This document shows positions 1-11,203 of a stretch of DNA of 64,000 nt, one piece after another (positions within the stretch are counted from its first letter, which is position 1; the number at the start of each line of letters is the position of its first letter). Under the pieces are notes generated by a model that saw nothing but the letters and a program-made list of their open reading frames with translations, was not told where the DNA came from and did not search any database. The DNA is from Botrytis cinerea B05.10 (lineage: Eukaryota > Ascomycota > Leotiomycetes > Helotiales > Sclerotiniaceae). Location of the stretch: the NCBI RefSeq assembly GCF_000143535.2, contig NC_037318.1, positions 2,294,001-2,358,000 on the forward strand. Direction: 5' to 3'. The position numbers and the translations under genes are program-made.

Positions 1-3000
1 GAGATTTTTTTACGGACAAATGGAGTCATTTGGTTTTCTGGGCCTACGAAAGACCTAGCATCTTTATAATACTACCAATTCCACCGGAAATGCATCGATC
101 TGAGAGCATTGTTTGTGGTTTCTATATTTCCGGTTCTTCCTTTTTTCTTCTAACAACCTAAATCACAACTAGCTTCTTCCTCTATCCCTAAGCACCTCAG
201 AGGCTTTCCACTCACCACCCAAAGCTCGATCTCCGTCTTTTCGATTCAAAATGTGCAGTATGCTCACACCATATCAAGACATACCCAATCAAGCATTCTC
301 GAAGTCCCCTGAATATGCGCTTCTTCAAATCTCACTTTCCATTCCCAATTTTGACCATGGCCTGTCTTATAACATTCAAAATTTCTACGTGCCATTGCCT
401 GATTAATCCAATTTCACCAATGCCTTTTTTTTTCGCTTACATTTCCATATCCTTGGGCTTGTATTTCATATTTCATATCATCACCCGACGTTACCTTACA
501 TGAAACATCATGAAAAGGTAATGTTAAAATTTCTTTGTGGCTTTTCCGCTGCTCATTCAGGTGTCTTGGACTGGGTAGTAGAGGTCACATAAGGGTCGCA
601 TTTAGGGCACTGGAAGGACAGAACGGCGGCAAGTATCAGCGTCAGTTTCTGGGCTAGCTTTTGTAACGCTATATTATGATTGAGGTTTGGGATTTGGAAT
701 TTCGAGTTTGGGGCTGGGCTCGTTCAGAATGATTGTGTATTGCACAATTGAATTATGTTAATCCTTTGAATAGATAAAACTTCCAGCGAAAGTTCATCAA
801 TGGGTACGATGATATTTTGGTTATATGGTTCTCGACATAATAGAGATGTATTTATGTTACGTTATTACAAACACTGCACTATCAGCAAAACAAACCAGCA
901 CGCCCGCATTCCGCTATCATCATTACCAAGTTCCTGTGTTGCCTCTTTCAGTAATCATCTGTCAAGAACAGTAAACCCATAGCGACCCATACGCATCTTC
1001 TTGGCCAAAAAAATCATTCTTATGAGAGCTGAAGAGGTTCGTTACTATTGGGAAGAGGTTGTTCAAGTTATATGATTCGTCTTCTTCCACCCCATCTCCA
1101 CAGCTTTGCCTTCCAGCCTGAATTGTCTGATCTCGTCTAACTCCTCACTTAACTACACAACTTGTTTCTGGGATTTATCTAATCAGCCAAACAGCGAATG
1201 ATTGGAGTCTATATATATCAACCTCAAGACACATCTATGATCCAGCCTAAAAGCCGGAACCGGTGGAAAGCTTGCAACCGATATCAATATCAGTCAAAAG
1301 ACATCCAAGAACGTTATGTAAACTCAAGGTTAGATTAGGTGTAAGTTGATGCGCAGAGTAGTGTTTAATGATAATCTTTAGATCATTTAAAGGATTCACT
1401 GATCATTATCTGCGAGCCAAAAGTGCGGAGAAATTTTGGATGCTGACCATGTATGTATGTATGTATGTATGTATGTATGTGGTTTCATTGCGACGGATGC
1501 ACTCAGGCATTGAGTCGATGTATGTATAGTATAGTATAGTTCTATGGCAATAATTTATGATCGAATCTCGCAAGAACTGCTATACTTCCATGTGTGATTG
1601 AGATATTCCTTCTTAGTTATAACCTCGAGTACATTCTCGTATTATAGCACTAAATTGCTCGTCTTTCAATCACTGACTTAGAGTGCGGATACCTTGGATG
1701 GAATCTTCTATGGTGGAAGCTAGGAGAGCTTCTTAGTTTGGGTTGGGCTAGATCAGACTAGATGGCTATTATAATTGTATGCGTGCTTGCTGCTGCACTG
1801 CGAGATTCGATATTCCGTGCTGTATATATTGTGCTAAATAAAGGATTGGAGTCGGAGAATTACACCAGATATGAATGAAGGATGATTTTTGAGGCAATGG
1901 GTAATGAACACCCGCCTGCTTAGAACTAGCATGAAGGGGGTTGTGGTCCTGACATAAACTTTGTTAACAAAAGTTTGAAGTTGACATCTTTCAATTTTAT
2001 GATTCGGAAACCCCGAAAACCATTATTTTGGAGACGTACCACTTCCCTTACCATTTCGCTCTTCATCTCCCAACGACTCGTTAGAAACGGCAGACTTTAA
2101 GGACTCGTTGTTTCAACAGGGGATCGCTTTTATTTTCTATATTCGTCGGTGGATGTGGTGACGCGGAAATCACTCCATCACTTTGTTTTCTTATTCCGTA
2201 CTACTCTCAACTAACTACGAATTCGATTTGTAGCATCAAAAGAGAACCAGAAAAATAATCTTAAATGATGGCTTCTCGTTTAAACTGGAGAAACTATAAG
2301 ACTATATTGCCTGAGCTAATATTACCTAGGTGCGTTACCATATCAGCAAGCCAACGTAATTGATATAACCACAAAGCTCAATCGGATTATACGTCACCCT
2401 CTCCTATTTCTTGGACATAAGATTTGTAGCAAAATCGAAAGCTACAAGCATAATATCCGCATCATCTAAATTCTCTAGAAGTAAAAAAAAAATGAAAAAA
2501 AAAAAAAAATGAATGCCTCTCCGAAACTCAATACTAGAGCTCCACATTGAACGTTCATCGTTTCGATAGTTGATAGTATAATTAGACGGAAAATGAGAGG
2601 TGAGTGTTGAAACTCCATCCAAATTTATTTTGTTCTCTTCACTAACATTGCACTAATACAAATGTTTTAAAATGCCACTTTTCCAAACTTCCTCCATGGC
2701 TTCTAATTTTGGATTCATCTTCCTCCATACGATATTGGAATCCCAATGTTTCCCACCACCTGATCCAAGTAGACGAAATCTCGAAAAGCATCAATGAAGT
2801 TCACCGTCTCCACCAACACAAAGAATGATGGATTGTAGAAGGTGATAATAACAGTTCAAATCCCCATAGTTTATTGATAAGCATCATCATGTCTGGTAGA
2901 CTTTAATGAAAGGTCGTCATGCTCATGGGATACTGGTTTGATGGGTTTATTTGGGATTCACACTCACGAAGCTGTGGCAGTCTAATTAATATGAAAGACA

Positions 3001-5590
3001 AGAAGACTTTCAACATTTCTTCGTCATCTATATGATACAGTTACTTTTTCTACTTACGGCAAGCTTGTGAACACGAACTGTGATTGATCATACTGTAAAT
3101 TTCCGATCTGGAGTGAAGTATTTCCTATTTCATAATTTTATAAACTAGCTCGACACAAAGATACTACTATATTGTATGATAGCTCATCACGCACTTACTG
3201 TGAATGTGCTATCCGGATTATAATTAGTACATCCTACTGTTCATTACTGACATAAGAAGAACAGGAGCTGGGGGACCCAGGGTACTCGAAAGAGGAGAGG
3301 AACAGATATTGGAATGTCTTCTGGTGGCAGTCAAGTCGAGGATTGTCTTGAATAATGATGATATACGGCTTCCGCAACAAACTGGGATACCCGTTTGAAA
3401 CGAAATGTACAAAACTCGAGGCGACAGCAACTCATAAACGTTAACTTCAATTCGCCACGTGTGAATGCTAATGAGAACAATACGCCTACAATTGTATCAG
3501 CTCGAGTGTTTGATACTGCTTGAATGACCGATAACGGAAGAAGCCCTCGAATGGTCAATATAGCGTCGTGGAAGCATGTAATATGGGATTTATGACAGAC
3601 ACTTGATCAATCAACAAACAGCGTCAGATTGGCAGTCTTGTAGAATTTAAGCCCGCTGATATTTCAGCCTTCCACACCTAGAGTCATCCCATAATTGAGG
3701 TAGCACAGAAAGGGCCAATTGCAAAATTGCCCTTGCAAATTTCTCCGACCGATGCGAATATGATGTTTGATACAGCCTCGCATCTTTGATACAAAGGGTG
3801 ATGAGTGGTCCTAGATATTGGTGTATTGATACCACTCATTAATTTTAGCTCACATATGCTTGCTCCATAGTAAGTTGGATATTTTAGTGCGGTGTTACCT
3901 TACTATGAAGCTAATTGGAACTCAGAACCTTGAATAAGGAGTTCAAAGATTGCTGTTTCCTTGATTGGGGAAGTTGGGTAGTTTATGTTTGAAAAGAAAT
4001 GCCTTTCCGTAGCAAAATTGCTGAATGCTGAGTTCGATTGTGAGTTGGTATAAGAGCAATTTCACAGAAATATTTCTCCTTCCAGATGTCGGAGAACATA
4101 ATTTTGGTCTCAACGTAATGCCTCAATGCGAATGTTGTGGTCTTGGCAAGCTTACATATTGAATCGACAACTCGTATGCATGCTACCTTCCAAGTATGAA
4201 CGAGATAAAGAATCCTTGTCTCCGATGGGGTAGAGACCCATTTCCAAGGCTTCATCTGAGAACCATGGAGTGTTAAACAGTAGAATGAAAACAATGCCTC
4301 GAGATGTGACGGCAGTAGAAGGCAAGCGATACTGCCCCATCATATCAAGGCCAAGACGGAGATAACTACATAATAGATGAGATGAACTTTGTGTTTTCCA
4401 AAATCGAAGATGTTGGCCATACCTCTAATCCCATTTTCTTTCTTTGGCCATCCTTCAAACTCTGTAGCAGTGGCAGCCTGATATATAATAGGCTGATGCA
4501 GCAACCGACCAAAAAGGAAGGCACAATAAGACGAACAAGGTACAAGCGGCAGTGAGCACTTGGCCTGTCTATTATACGGAGTATCTAGTCAAGACGAGAA
4601 TGTCTCCGTTGTACCAACCGTAGATCATGATGTTGTGAATCCCAAGCGCTTTTAGGAATTCCAGATGATAATTTTCAAACACTTGTAATGAAATCTACCA
4701 ATATACGGAAAGACGTCCCCTCATCCAAAAATATATGAGAACAGAATTGAGAACATGTCTCATGAACATGATTTTAGGCTATGCAAAAAGCTTTTCGAAA
4801 ATTTCAAATCCCCAAGACCATCGGTCCCGAATGCTTGGTTCCATTATCCACACCAAGCCCTCCCCCTAACCGGATATGTACATCCGTACCAGTACGTGCC
4901 ACATCCACGGGGAAATGTCGTCGTAAGCTTTACCCGTACTGCTCGTGATAATGGAAACACCAAGTCTGCAAACCAACTAGAATGAAGAAAAGGTGTTTTG
5001 TTGCAAGTCTGAAAAATTGCCCAGCTTTCTGCTTTTCCTTACTGGGCTAGGTTTGTAATCGGGAGATATGAATTGGTGGAACTTTGAACGCTTAGTTTGT
5101 GCAAATGTTTATTTTGAGATGGAGTGGTGGGAGAGCCAATGTTGTGTTCGCTTTGTTCCCTTGCTCCCTTTGTTTTATTCCCACCAGTAGATGTTGAATT
5201 TGAAGTCTTGGTGACATTGAAGAACGTTACCTACTCAGAAGGTAGAGACGTGGATGAAACTTTAGGAGATGTCGAAGGGAATGAGGGAATTAGGTGATGT
5301 TCGTCACGTGAACGCGTGAATTTTTCAACTACGAATTGGCATGATTGGATTCGAGACCTTCACCTCATGAGATTGTCAAACGCGTTGAAAGCACTACCAA
5401 GAATGAGAGCAACGCACGTCATATACTTGATCAATTATGGAAAACACTCATTCAAGTATGATGATTTATGATTCCGAGGACCTTACGTTTTGAGCATTCA
5501 AAGTGATAACATGATTTCTTGAAATGGCCATACGTCTCACAACTCCCCGCCTATCAACGTAGGACAATCCATCTCCCGGGAATTCTCGAA
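1..5590. other. Gene-poor region, no supported gene
   Basis: Only short open frames (103 codons or fewer) occur on either strand. None joins across plausible splice sites into a protein I recognise. An ATGT microsatellite sits near 1449-1481 and a poly-A tract near 2488-2511. Several minus-strand frames between about 3200 and 4350 might be a decayed gene, but I could not connect or identify them. Confidence 0.6.
1449..1481. repeat. ATGT tetranucleotide microsatellite
   Basis: About eight uninterrupted copies of a four-base ATGT unit, read directly in the sequence, in non-coding DNA. Confidence 0.9.
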
Positions 5591-7052
5591 ATGGCTGAAA
5601 TAGATCATATGGCTCGGACAGAAGTCTCGAGTCCTCCAGTACCAGCTCATCCAATAACAGCGGATCAATTGCTTGAATTGGAAGAGCGGCAACGAGCGCT
5701 ATTCAATGAGAAAGATGATGGACCGACACGCATCAAAACAGGATGTCAGGAAATTGATGATTATGTTCTCTGTGCCGGCAAAGATAATTTAAATGGAGGA
5801 TTCGAAAGAGGAATTGTAGTAGGGTTGAGTGCTGCTGATGGAGATGAATCGACAGCTAGTCGAATGGTAAGTCTTTGCACTATGGTGTATTGAATTATGT
5901 ATCGAACAAGGGTCTGATACATTCACTCTCTAGATATCTCTCAATCTCATAGCATCAGTCCTCCTACAAAACATCGATTTGGTAGATGCCATTCAGAAGT
6001 CCCAGAGTGAATCGGGGAATAGCATCAAGCCAAAAGTTGTGGTAATCGATACAACTGGTTCCTTTGACCTTCCTCTTTTAGTCAAAATCTTGAGATCAAG
6101 GCTCTTGGAGAGAAGATATGAGATGAGGAGTAGGGATGATATAACTAAGAATCTCAATGATGGCCATAATCCAAATGAAAGCACCGAGATCGACATACGA
6201 AAAGTAGTCAATGCATTATTGGAGCTGGTTGCTATCAGTAGAGTCTTTGATATTGAGGGGTTACGGGAGGTATTAAGTGAGCTAGGACGACCAAATGACC
6301 AGCCCATAAACAATGGAGGCGATCAAGAAATACCCAAAATCACACCATCACACACCAGCAAACCTGTCGAAGGAGAAGTAGAGCCACTTCACAAGATCCC
6401 AGATGAAATCTGCGATAGCGAAGACGAAGACATCGAATTAACACCACCACCAGTCAAACCCACAGCACTGAACCCCAGCTCAATAGAAACCCGTCCCGAA
6501 ATACTAATCATAGACAGCATGCACTACCTAATATCCCATCTCTTCACACACTCCGAAAAGGTGTCGGCGCACACTCTCCTCTCCCTCCTATCACGAACTC
6601 TCCACACACTAACCCGTACTCAAAATATCCTCACCATCCTCCACAACACCACCATCTCTACCCAAGCCAACTTCACAACCCAACACCTTCCTCGTCAACC
6701 TCCCCCTCCAACCACCCACTCAATCTTCAGTTCCCCCGGCCAAAAACCCTCCTTAGGACGCATCTTCGACGACTTCCCCAACCTCCACATTATGATCTCC
6801 AAACTCCCAAAGAAGCGCGAAGACGTCGAGGTCCTCTCCAGCCGCGCTAACCACCCATCGCATTTTGGAAACGAGAACGAGAACGACAATGTGACGTATA
6901 GTTTTGTATTTGAGGTTTTGAGGGATGAGTGTCCGGTTTTGGGCGGGGATAGGCGGTTAGGGAGGAGGTTTGGGGACAGGGATGAGAGGTGGGGGGTTTT
7001 TGAGATGGGGGTGGAGTTGGGGATGGAGAGGGGGAGTGAGATGAGTAGTTAA
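5591..7052 (+). CDS. Rad51/RecA-family recombination protein paralogue with degenerate Walker A
   Basis: Two exons, 5591-5866 and 5934-7052, around a 67-bp intron (GTAAGT...CTCTAG, phase 0) give 464 residues. The N-terminus has a Rad51-paralogue-like pattern (IKTGCQEIDDY, GGFERGIVVGLS). A Walker B-like strand, EILIIDSMHYL, lies near residues 279-290. At the P-loop position (about 78-90) the protein reads GLSAADGDESTAS, so the usual GKT/GKS lysine is absent. Rad51 paralogues act in homologous recombination in the nucleus. A charged low-complexity insert (about 195-270) lies between the two motifs. The start at 5591 is the first in-frame ATG. I cannot say whether it corresponds to the XRCC2, RAD51D/Rlp1 or another branch; family membership is likely, exact orthology unknown. 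Confidence 0.75.
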
Positions 7053-7625
7053 TGTGTAATGAACTGGGGAAATGTGGAAATGGAGAAGAAGGGGGTTGAA
7101 ATGATTGATAGACAGACAGACAGAAAGACAGATAGATAGATAGATAAGTACATCTTTCGCATACCCATCCTATATCTACCTATATCTAGTATATAATCAT
7201 AATCGACTTGCTTAAAATCACTTACTTATATACTATACCTATTACTCAATAAGTTTCTATACATGTACATATACATTGTAAAAATATATCACAGGAGTTT
7301 TAGGAAAATAAGACAAAAAAAATACTCACTCGCAAGGATTTATACATGCACTTCACTTTCCACTTTCATTTGAAAAGCCTTGAAATTTTCTCTATTATTC
7401 ATGTAGGAGGAGAGATAGGGAGGGGCGGGGGGGATTAACCTTTAAGTGAGTACTCCATGTTGTATCTGTTTAACCACAAAGACTATTCATGTATATGATA
7501 TGATATCATGGATTCTCATTCCGATTTCAACTTCAATTCCGCAAATGCAATACAATGCAATGCTTAGGTTATGCTATTACTTAAAAACAAACAAAAAGAC
7601 CTATTCCTCCGCTTTCCTGGATATT
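7053..7625. other. Convergent intergenic region
   Basis: 3' flank of two convergent genes. It holds a GACA/GATA simple repeat near 7108-7145, an AT-rich stretch and a short G-run near 7417-7433. I see no gene. Confidence 0.6.
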
Positions 7626-9254
7626 CTACTTCATCTCGCTAGCCCTCAACATATCAAAACTCTCTCCACTCTCGCTTCCCTCTCCCTCGTCCTCCTCATC
7701 TTTAAACCCACCAACTACACCCTCAACCAAGACACCCCCCTTTCTAAACTTCTTCCTGCCAGTTTCCACCTCTTCAAGCGCTAGTCTAGATCCATTTCCT
7801 AAAATGAATCTTCTATGCCATTCTCCTACAAACATACCTTCCGGATCCGCATCATTTCTAATCCTTCTCCAGTTCTCCAAATTCTCTCCATACATAGCTT
7901 CAATATCTTCACCTGTAGTTTCGAAATTCTTAGCCCAATGAGGTCTACCACCTAATTCTCGCATCAGAAATTCGAATCCTTGGTAATATCTTGCATGGCA
8001 TGGTGGATCCATATCATATGGACGATAGAGAGTTGCGTTTAGGTAGAGAGTTGCTTCTTCTGTGCATGTAGGATCAAGATGTGGACGAGGGGTAAGACTA
8101 TTGCTTGTTTCTGTGACGCGAACTTCGACAGGTGCGTGAACATACAAACCTTCTGCTGAATAAGGAATACCATGTGCAACGTAATCTGGATCATCTGGAG
8201 TAAGATGGTTAAGCCACGAACTCAATCTCTTTAAAGCTTCTGGACCTTTGGAAATTGGAATTGCCCATTCGTTAACGAATTGCGAGTAAAGACAATTCAT
8301 CAGGAGAGCTTGACGAGATGGTTGAATTGCAGAACTCTTGGAACCATTTGCAAATCCATATTGCATACCAAAGACAAACCATTCTACCCATGGAAGAATA
8401 CTTGGAACGTAATGTCCTAGGGCAAGAAGATTGTGGTAGACGTGATATCCTAACCAAGCATCATAATACGATTTTGGAGGAGGCATGGGAGCCAAATCTG
8501 TCTTTTCAGCAGCCCAAACAACTGCTCTTCTTGTATAAGGAAACCACCACACTCGAACAAATTCGGTTTGTGTCCAAAGTGTTTTATCCCAGTTATTCAT
8601 CATTCGAAGATCTGTGTCCACGGTTTGTTCCCATGAAAGAGTGAAAGCTGGGACGGCTTGGAAAGTAATTTCTGTAATGATACCGATTGCTCCCAAAGAA
8701 ATGAGAGACGCGCGAAAGAGTTCCTCATTTTGATCTGGTGAACAAGTTTCCGTTTTACCATTCGAAAGAGTAATCTTCAATTCCAAGATCGAACTTGACA
8801 AGATACCATGCCGTAAAGTACTTCCGTGAGTTCCTGTCGAAATAGCCCCAGCAATCGATTGGTGATTAATACTACCCAAATTTGGCATGGCCAAACCGAC
8901 AGCATCAAGTTGTTCACCCACGGAATACAATCGAATGCCACTTTGCATAACCACCACGCCTGTTTCCCGGTCCGCAGATAGGATTTTGTTGAAATTATCC
9001 AGATTGATGAGCCAGCTCGATGTGCAAGTAATATTGGAAGGAGAATGACCACATCCTACAGTTGTAATTCGGCGTCTACATCTTCGCGCAAGATTGACCA
9101 CCTTTTCGACTTCGGCGATAGATTGCGGTTGAATGAACAATTCGGGAGACGAGTGAAATGTTCTTGCCCATGTTGACTGTGTATGGTTTGTTACTGCGCG
9201 GAAAGGAACGTCGTCGCCATATTTCTCCAATTCGGATTTGATTGCGGGGTCCAT
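7626..9254 (-). CDS. ALO1: D-arabinono-1,4-lactone oxidase
   Basis: Single coding exon of 542 residues from the ATG at 9254, close to the roughly 525 of yeast Alo1. The enzyme oxidises D-arabinono-1,4-lactone in the last step of D-erythroascorbate synthesis, at the mitochondrial outer membrane in yeast. The VAO-family FAD domain is visible, with VGCGHSPSN near residues 67-75 whose His is the covalent flavin site in the family. An SINHQSIAGAISTGTHGS segment follows, then hydrophobic stretches in the middle, and HWAKNF near 439, the conserved substrate-side motif. The frame stays open upstream to an ATG at 9404. However, the interval 9294-9349 has good intron signals (GTAAGT, CTTAC branch, CAG) and a length of 56 bp, not a multiple of three. 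I therefore read it as a 5'-UTR intron and start at 9254. A longer N-terminus is the alternative. Confidence 0.93.
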   Translation of the reverse strand: MDPAIKSELEKYGDDVPFRAVTNHTQSTWARTFHSSPELFIQPQSIAEVEKVVNLARRCRRRITTVGCGHSPSNITCTSSWLINLDNFNKILSADRETGVVVMQSGIRLYSVGEQLDAVGLAMPNLGSINHQSIAGAISTGTHGSTLRHGILSSSILELKITLSNGKTETCSPDQNEELFRASLISLGAIGIITEITFQAVPAFTLSWEQTVDTDLRMMNNWDKTLWTQTEFVRVWWFPYTRRAVVWAAEKTDLAPMPPPKSYYDAWLGYHVYHNLLALGHYVPSILPWVEWFVFGMQYGFANGSKSSAIQPSRQALLMNCLYSQFVNEWAIPISKGPEALKRLSSWLNHLTPDDPDYVAHGIPYSAEGLYVHAPVEVRVTETSNSLTPRPHLDPTCTEEATLYLNATLYRPYDMDPPCHARYYQGFEFLMRELGGRPHWAKNFETTGEDIEAMYGENLENWRRIRNDADPEGMFVGEWHRRFILGNGSRLALEEVETGRKKFRKGGVLVEGVVGGFKDEEDEGEGSESGESFDMLRASEMK

Positions 9255-9293
9255 CTTTGCGCCCAGATCTAGAGACGATACCCAGGTGGGTTT

Positions 9294-9349
9294 CTGTGAA
9301 TGGTGTAAGCAAGTTGTCGATCTATATTGAAAGGCTGATCCAAACTTAC
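9294..9349 (-). other. Probable 5'-UTR intron of ALO1
   Basis: On the minus strand the interval starts GTAAGT, has CTTAC as a possible branch site and ends TCACAG. Splicing would shift the frame from the upstream ATG at 9404, so the ATG at 9254 becomes the sensible start. Confidence 0.55.
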
Positions 9350-9893
9350 TAGGTACTATGATGCGAGTATATAATCTGGGTCGAGAGGAATATTCTATTC
9401 TCATCTGATACTCCCGAGAGAAGTGGAAGAAAGGAAATATTCTCCTTCTCCCATTTTTGTCGCCTCTCGTCGAAAGAGGGTTGATACTTTTTTAGGCGGG
9501 GTGGTTTTGAATATGAAACTAAAATGGCTGCAGATGCGTGAATGAGTGCATAAAAATAAGCCGACGCCGACAATACATACCGATACGATACATCCAATGA
9601 ATCCAATTTATACCAGTCCAGTCCAATGCAGTCCAATGCAGTCCAGATGTTTGCATGGTTTGATGAAACTAGACCACGAATGGGCTCATCGTCTACAATC
9701 GCATCATCCGTTGGATACCGTGAATACCGTGAATACCGTAAATACCGTAAATACCGTAAATACCATAAATACACATACATATACAGACACACATACAGAC
9801 ACATATACATATTCTATCAATCTAGGTATTAGATATCATACTATATTATACTATACCATATTGTATTGCATTTTATTGTATCTAGACAATTGA

Positions 9894-10040
9894 ATGACGC
9901 TCCGCTGGCCCTTCGGGGACCACTGCCGTGGAGGCAGACTAACTTCTATTACTTCTATTACTTCTAACTTATATATCTATATCTACACCGTTTACATCTC
10001 GAGCGCAGCGAGCTATGGGGGTTTGGGGGCTTGCCCCCAT
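9894..10040. repeat. Dispersed GC-rich repeat, copy 1 (order B-A)
   Basis: Module B (about 9894-9941) contains GACGCTCCGCTGGCC, a CCC-TTCG-GGG hairpin, CCACTGCCGTGG and GGCAGAC. Module A (about 9998-10040) contains CGAGCGCAGCGAGC and a GGGGG-CTTG-CCCCC hairpin. The AT-rich spacer is about 56 bp. Near-identical modules occur at 12295-12428, 15239-15354 and (B only) 47341-47398. This is the only copy that is not inside an intron. Confidence 0.9.
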
Positions 10041-10428
10041 CAATAGACTCAGAATATGGACATGCAAAGTTCAGATCCTCTGGATTCTATCTAAGATATA
10101 TGAAAAACACGAAGACGACGAATGAGTTCGTGCATCTCCAGCTTCTTCTCGTTTTCTCCCGGGCAAAGACAAGAACGAACGATAAAGTTTCTAGAAAATG
10201 TCGAGAATGTAGAAAACCGTTCTATTGGCTCTTCGCAGGGATATACATGCTCAATTAATATATAATTCCAAAGTTATATCACTCCCACTATGCAAGGCGA
10301 CCTGTCAAAGATATTCATCACCAGTCGTCAAGATCATGTCTCCACCAATATCACAACGATCCTATTGATCTTGGCCAACCCTCGAAAATCTTTTTATATC
10401 TCGTGAGCCTCACACCGGTGCCAGTATA

Positions 10429-10456
10429 CATGTACATGTACATGTACATGTACAAG
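10429..10456. repeat. ACATGT hexanucleotide microsatellite
   Basis: Tandem ACATGT units, self-complementary, in non-coding DNA. Confidence 0.85.
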
Positions 10457-11203
10457 CATCCTCTGGAGTGAGGCAAAGTACGTGGAGTATACTGTCTTCG
10501 ATTTTCAAGCACACCATCATATCCAATATAAATGAAAAATCGAGATGGGAGGACGATTTGCCAGACTTCCCCAAACCCTCGATCCCTAACTTTTCATCTC
10601 TTTTTCCTTTTTTTGCAATTCTTTGCATGAACTTCATCTGAACTCTTATTTCATGGTCAGACCAAGAACCGACCCTTCGTATGCGGAACATCCGGACCCC
10701 TCGCTATCCATTCCAATGAGGTAAAAGTTTAGACATTGTGTCAATTTAACATAGGGGAGAAATCTCCATTGCATTGTGTTGCTTTGGAAAGGCTCTCTAG
10801 GTCCAAGATCTAGATACTCGAGTGCAGATTTTATAGCTCCAGACCAGACAGCAATAGCTACAATAACTATCTCCTCTCCTACATCATTCTATCGGTCTGA
10901 TTCTACATACAAAAGTACTTATTGCTTTATTTCATCCTCTCTCTCCCTTTCTCCCTCTCTCCTCTCCTCTCTCTCTATATACGCGCACTTATATATTCAC
11001 ACTCATATCCATATCCATATCCATATCCATATACATATATACATATATACGTGCATATACCTACTTACTTCCCCAATCTACTGTCCATCATCTAAATCTA
11101 AACTGTTCACGTCGCCTTCTTTCGCTCTTTTCTTATTTCATTCTTTCCTTCTCTCACTCTTTCTCCATCCTCTATTCTCTCCGTCTCCCAAGAAGATGAA
11201 ATA

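Larger units (their letters stand above)
9350..11203. other. Intergenic region rich in simple repeats
   Basis: No gene is supported. It contains a CAGTCCAATG-type tandem (about 9615-9647), a nine-base TACCGTGAA/TACCGTAAA tandem (about 9715-9765), one copy of the dispersed GC-rich repeat, an ACATGT run (about 10429-10456) and an ATATCC run (about 10998-11030) in the leader of the next gene. Long open frames here are repeat translations. Confidence 0.65.

Noticed and set aside
2843..2870. TTCAAATCCCC resembling a tRNA T-arm
   Set aside because: No matching acceptor, D or anticodon arms nearby; no tRNA found anywhere in the window.
3224..4343. Cluster of minus-strand ORFs that might be a broken gene
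   Set aside because: I could not join them with consistent splice phases or recognise any motif, so only the region is described.
9349..9893. ORFs of 115-153 codons on both strands, and a CRISPR-like look of the short tandems
   Set aside because: The frames are kept open by nine- and ten-base tandems; the repeats have no spacers, and the genome is eukaryotic.
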